Part shown: positions 60,810 through 64,000 of the stretch, in pieces
How positions within the stretch are numbered: the first letter of the stretch is position 1
How the letters are laid out: each line of letters begins with the position of its first letter
Source: Neobacillus niacini
Lineage (GTDB): Bacteria; Bacillota; Bacilli; Bacillales; Cytobacillaceae
Assembly (NCBI RefSeq): GCF_000759675.1
Contig: NZ_BAWM01000101.1
Span: 62,001 to 126,000 of the forward strand
Reading direction: 5' to 3'
DNA length: 64,000 nt
Program-made: the position numbers and the translations under genes
Notes under the pieces: model-generated
Told to the model about the DNA's origin: nothing
Database searches by the model: none
Seen by the model: only the letters and a program-made list of their open reading frames with translations

Positions 60810-62030
60810 TTAGAAAGCCCAATTCCCTTTACGGAAGATTGGCTCACGTGTACCATCAGGTATTTCACCATCAATATCCATATCCGCACAACCAATCATG
60901 AAATCAACATGAGTTATACTCGAATTAAGTTCTACTTCCTCACGTTGCTCCTTCGTCATTTTCTCTCCAGCTTCAATACAGTTAGGGAAACCGAATCCTA
61001 ATGCTAAATGGTTTGCAGCATTTTCATCAAATAATGTATTTAGGAAAAGTACGTTTGTGTTAGAAATAGGTGAGTCATGTGGAACCAGGGCTATTTCACC
61101 AAGATAATGGGAGCCTTCATCTGTTTCTACTAGGTTCTTTAATACTTCTTCTCCCTTCTTAGCTGTAATTTCAACAATTCGACCATTCTCAAAAGTTAAT
61201 TTGAACTCATCAATTAAATTACCTGCATAGCTAAGTGGTTTTTTACTCGAAACGAAACCATTAACACCTGAACGTAATGGCGAAGTGAAGACTTCCTCAG
61301 TTGGCATATTCGCAACAAATTGAACACCATGTCGATTTTTGGTTCCACCACTTCTCCATAGATGTAAGGGATGAAGCTCAATCGTTAGATCTGTGCCTTC
61401 AGCTTTGTAATGTAACTTCTTATATTTCTTTTCATTCAAATAAGTAACCTTTTGGAGCAAGTTTCCAATATGATCTTTCCATGCCTTTACAGGTTCAACT
61501 TCCCCTATACGTACTGAACTGAAGATTGCATCCCAAAGTTTGTCCAAGCTATTCGTTTCGCCTGTAAAAACCTTATCTGCCCAGGCTTGACTTGGAGCTG
61601 CGCAGATAACCCAACTAACATCATCATGCTGCTCTCGCCATTTTACCATGGCTTCTCCGCTTACTTTTTGGTAATTCGCAATACGATTTGGATCAGCTTT
61701 GGACAATAAATCCGGATCGTCGGAAACGATAAATAAAAATGCCGTATCCTTATCAATCAACATCTCACGTTGAGTTCGCTCCCATTCAGGAAACTCTGTG
61801 AAAACATCATCTGATGCTCTCAAATAGCGTGAGAGTGTGATTTCAGGATCAGTATAGTCCACATACACATTTTTTGCACCTGCATTGTAAGCCTCGTGAG
61901 CGACAGCTCTAGCAAATGGAATCGCATCCACACTAGCTCTTACATAAAGGATTTGGTTCGGTTGAACGTTTAATCCCACTTTTACAACCAATTCTCCATA
62001 GCTTTTTAATTTTTCCTCAAACGTTTTCAA
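60810..62030 (-). CDS. M29-family metalloaminopeptidase (AmpS/AmpT type)
   Basis: Cytosolic aminopeptidase that removes N-terminal residues from peptides. 406 residues. The family order is visible: N-terminal LKSYGELVVKVGLNVQPNQI, the conserved WVICAAPS, the metal-site region with NMPTEEVFTSP, then ETDEGSHYLGEIALVPHDSP, LFLNTLFDENAANHLALG, and FMIGCADMDIDG at the C-terminus. The start is TTG 62030 after GGAGGG; an ATG six codons earlier lies upstream of that site. Single gene. Confidence 0.9.
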   Translation of the reverse strand: MKTFEEKLKSYGELVVKVGLNVQPNQILYVRASVDAIPFARAVAHEAYNAGAKNVYVDYTDPEITLSRYLRASDDVFTEFPEWERTQREMLIDKDTAFLFIVSDDPDLLSKADPNRIANYQKVSGEAMVKWREQHDDVSWVICAAPSQAWADKVFTGETNSLDKLWDAIFSSVRIGEVEPVKAWKDHIGNLLQKVTYLNEKKYKKLHYKAEGTDLTIELHPLHLWRSGGTKNRHGVQFVANMPTEEVFTSPLRSGVNGFVSSKKPLSYAGNLIDEFKLTFENGRIVEITAKKGEEVLKNLVETDEGSHYLGEIALVPHDSPISNTNVLFLNTLFDENAANHLALGFGFPNCIEAGEKMTKEQREEVELNSSITHVDFMIGCADMDIDGEIPDGTREPIFRKGNWAF

Positions 62031-62297
62031 AAATATCCCTCCATTCATTGTTATTTTATAATGAGTTCTTTGGAAAATTGTATTTTACACTCTTAAACTC
62101 CCTCAGTTTGATACGAATATCTCTTGAATGCTCACTTATTCGCAGGATTTCATAACCCTTGTAATTGGATTTACGGGTAATTGAAATGAGTTCAGATCAT
62201 CTTGGCTTCGTGAAGGCATAGTTAAATAAAGGAGTCACTCCATATTTTACCATATAATACACATCTCCACGCCGCCCCTGGAGGCTATCCCTCAAAA
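62031..62297. other. Intergenic region
   Basis: Promoter region of the aminopeptidase; otherwise no recognisable content. Confidence 0.4.
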
Positions 62298-62328
62298 TGC
62301 CGGCAGCTCGTAATAATCGCCGCCGGCA
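62298..62328 (-). terminator. Terminator of the right-edge gene
   Basis: TGCCGGC/GCCGGCA arms followed by ATTTT on the minus strand, 9 bp past the stop codon. Confidence 0.75.
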
Positions 62329-62336
62329 CATGGTTC

Positions 62337-64000
62337 TTACAGTCCTAATTCTTTCTTAATATCTGCAAGCGTTTTTCCTTTCACTTGGTTCACAGGCTTT
62401 GGTGCGTTATCAACGGTCGGGTTCTGCATGCCGAAGTTCTTTTCGACATAGGCAAAATCTTTCGTGTCGACAATCCCATCAAAGTTGATATCAGCACTCC
62501 GTTCATTCGTTCCCCAATATTTTTGGATCGCTAATGCATCCATCAGATCGATCACATTGTCTTTGTTTACGTCGCCTCCAAGTGCTTTTCCTATTTCATC
62601 TGGATAACTTAATCGCTTATTGTATCCGTAATCCACACCATCCATTGTTTTGTAAGCATTGGTGAATTGACCATATGTTGTGAAGTGGCCAGGAATATCT
62701 TGAATAACCGTAAAATAATCCCTTGTAACCGGTAATCCAGTGATATAAAATTGTCCAACTTTATCCATTGTCCCTGTGTATGTTTTTCCTTGACTATCTT
62801 TAATCGTTACGTTAGCTCCAACTTTTGTATAATCTTGAGGTCTAAGGAGTCCATTTTCATTGTGGAAACCTTCTGGATGAATATAACTAATAGCAGTAGA
62901 GAAATTAGGCTGAATCGTAATAGGCGCGATCGCAGTAAATGGCCTTGTTACAGTACCATCAACACTTGTAAAAGTTGAAGATACAGAACTAAAGCTAGAT
63001 GCAGTATATCCATCTTTCATATTTGGTATTTTAATAGTCACATCCACCATTGGAATATCACCCGTTACCTCTGATGTGCCATCAAATGTTACATTGACAT
63101 TTGATGTAACGCTTGTACTACCTGGTGTTGATGTCACATTCAACGTTCCACCAAGCTTTTGTGCTGCCGGATTTAATGCAATACTCTCAACTGTTGTGTC
63201 GGCATATTTTGTTGTAAAGCGGTATGAAGCTTGTTTTATTTTGTTCACATTATTAGCCGTTAGCGTAATCGTGATCGTATCTCCAATATGAGCATTAACT
63301 TTATTTAATCTTGTAGGTGTATTTGGCTGACCGTAAACATACTGGTAATTGTCAGGTACAACATAGTATACTTTGCGACCGTAAGAGTTGGTTGCTTGGT
63401 CAATACCTTCAAACTCTAGATCGATTAAATTTCCTTTTGGATCAGTTGCAACCTCGTCTTTAACATTACCATTTTCGTCCACTGTTAGCTGACCATTTGG
63501 AAAGTGACTATTATAAAAATAATAGATTTGATTAATTGATTGATTGACATTCATACCAGCTGCTTTCATCTCATCGACCATTTTGTCATTAATCGAAGCA
63601 GTTAACGGAACGGTTTGTTGACCTTGCTTGTACTCTACAAATGGATTTCCTTCTTTTTCTCCATCTAGATGCACATCATATTTACTAGGCATTGTATTAT
63701 CAACATACAAATCTTGTGCAGTAGTAAATGATTTACCAGAGTCATTATATCCGATGAACTTTAGTTTGTAATGGCCTTCTGGTGCTAAGACGGCATCCAA
63801 ACCGATTGGATTATTTTTATCATTCGTAAATGGATAATAATATCCCATAAATAAACCACCGCCGTATTGTACACCTTCATCACGCGATACTCCATCTATT
63901 GTACCTATAAAGCCTACATCTTTTCCTGTAGCTGTATCTTCAAGCACAACATCAATGTATCTCATGTGGGACTTTAATGTAAAACTTCCAAATAAAACAG
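62337..64000 (-). CDS. C-terminal part of a second dockerin-tailed surface protein (S8 protease paralogue), cut by the window edge
   Basis: The frame is open through the right edge, so the ATG at 63965 is internal. The visible 550 residues match the C-terminal plan of the protease at 14527: Fn3-like domains sharing PFVEYKQGQ and GHYKLKF motifs, a cohesin-like domain beginning near VNAHIGDTITITLTA, a second beta domain (GFHNENGLLRPQDYTKVGAN against GFRNPANGLYDRKDWTKVGAS), a dockerin with GDVNKDNVID and ADINFDGIVD, and a tail GKTLADIKKELGL. The catalytic part lies outside the window, so protease activity is inferred from the paralogue. Confidence 0.85.
   Translation of the reverse strand, partial: VLFGSFTLKSHMRYIDVVLEDTATGKDVGFIGTIDGVSRDEGVQYGGGLFMGYYYPFTNDKNNPIGLDAVLAPEGHYKLKFIGYNDSGKSFTTAQDLYVDNTMPSKYDVHLDGEKEGNPFVEYKQGQQTVPLTASINDKMVDEMKAAGMNVNQSINQIYYFYNSHFPNGQLTVDENGNVKDEVATDPKGNLIDLEFEGIDQATNSYGRKVYYVVPDNYQYVYGQPNTPTRLNKVNAHIGDTITITLTANNVNKIKQASYRFTTKYADTTVESIALNPAAQKLGGTLNVTSTPGSTSVTSNVNVTFDGTSEVTGDIPMVDVTIKIPNMKDGYTASSFSSVSSTFTSVDGTVTRPFTAIAPITIQPNFSTAISYIHPEGFHNENGLLRPQDYTKVGANVTIKDSQGKTYTGTMDKVGQFYITGLPVTRDYFTVIQDIPGHFTTYGQFTNAYKTMDGVDYGYNKRLSYPDEIGKALGGDVNKDNVIDLMDALAIQKYWGTNERSADINFDGIVDTKDFAYVEKNFGMQNPTVDNAPKPVNQVKGKTLADIKKELGL

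Noticed and set aside
1..64000. CRISPR arrays, tRNA or rRNA genes
   Set aside because: No regularly spaced repeats, no GTTCGA-type T-loops in cloverleaf context, and no rRNA segments were noticed; a tRNA scan would be decisive.

Overview
The window reads as chromosomal DNA of an AT-rich, endospore-forming Bacillaceae. The evidence is an sspH-type spore protein gene, a SipW/TasA-like pair, a TPP-riboswitch thiC, YesM/YesN-type two-component pairs beside sugar ABC transporters, a cre-like site, and AGGAGG-type ribosome binding sites throughout. No rRNA, tRNA or CRISPR array was seen. Both edges cut genes: the left cuts an SSS-family symporter, the right cuts a dockerin-tailed surface protein. 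The genus cannot be fixed by eye.

Layout. 0-13 kb: symporter end, decayed rbsB, a CysJ-like reductase without its flavodoxin domain, a YhhN membrane protein, a di-iron hydroxylase next to a FadR-type regulator with visible operator-like sites, an IS6 copy with a mutated active site, a nitrilase-family fragment, a secreted beta-propeller protein and a tRNA-dihydrouridine synthase. 13-18.6 kb: tasA-like, sipW and a 1360-residue subtilisin-like protease ending in cohesin-like and dockerin modules. A second protein with the same C-terminal plan enters from the right edge (62.3-64 kb). 18.9-22 kb: recombination scar with a fused AraC/DUF421 remnant, a serine-recombinase tail, the second copy of a 193-bp repeat, and an apparently complete IS110-family (IS1111-like) element whose 3' non-coding end has the shape of a bridge/seek RNA.

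22-40.6 kb is the most striking region. It holds a secreted GH101 endo-alpha-N-acetylgalactosaminidase, a multimodular GH43, a YesM/YesN-like two-component system, YesL, a lipoprotein and two permeases, then the first 53 codons of a GH112 galacto-N-biose phosphorylase, and a GH35 beta-galactosidase. This is the logic of mucin-type O-glycan use: release Gal-beta-1,3-GalNAc outside, import it, and phosphorolyse it. The transporter and regulator genes look Clostridium-like in codon use. The locus is partly broken: the phosphorylase is truncated, and the cell-wall anchor (LPKTG) is separated from GH101.

40.6-45.4 kb: topoisomerase, carboxypeptidase and IS3 remnants, sspH, a small Cys-rich protein, and thiC with its TPP riboswitch and terminator. 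45.9-52.6 kb: a second two-component system with a complete ABC sugar transporter and a CcpA-type cre. 52.6-60.7 kb: an accessory stretch of small genes (Mrr-like membrane nuclease and a decayed relative, ribbon-helix-helix-like and Xre regulators, several proteins of unknown function, a decayed ATP-dependent DNA ligase) with many inverted repeats, including a 35-bp four-half-site palindrome; it resembles the residue of an integrated element. 60.8-62 kb: an M29 aminopeptidase.
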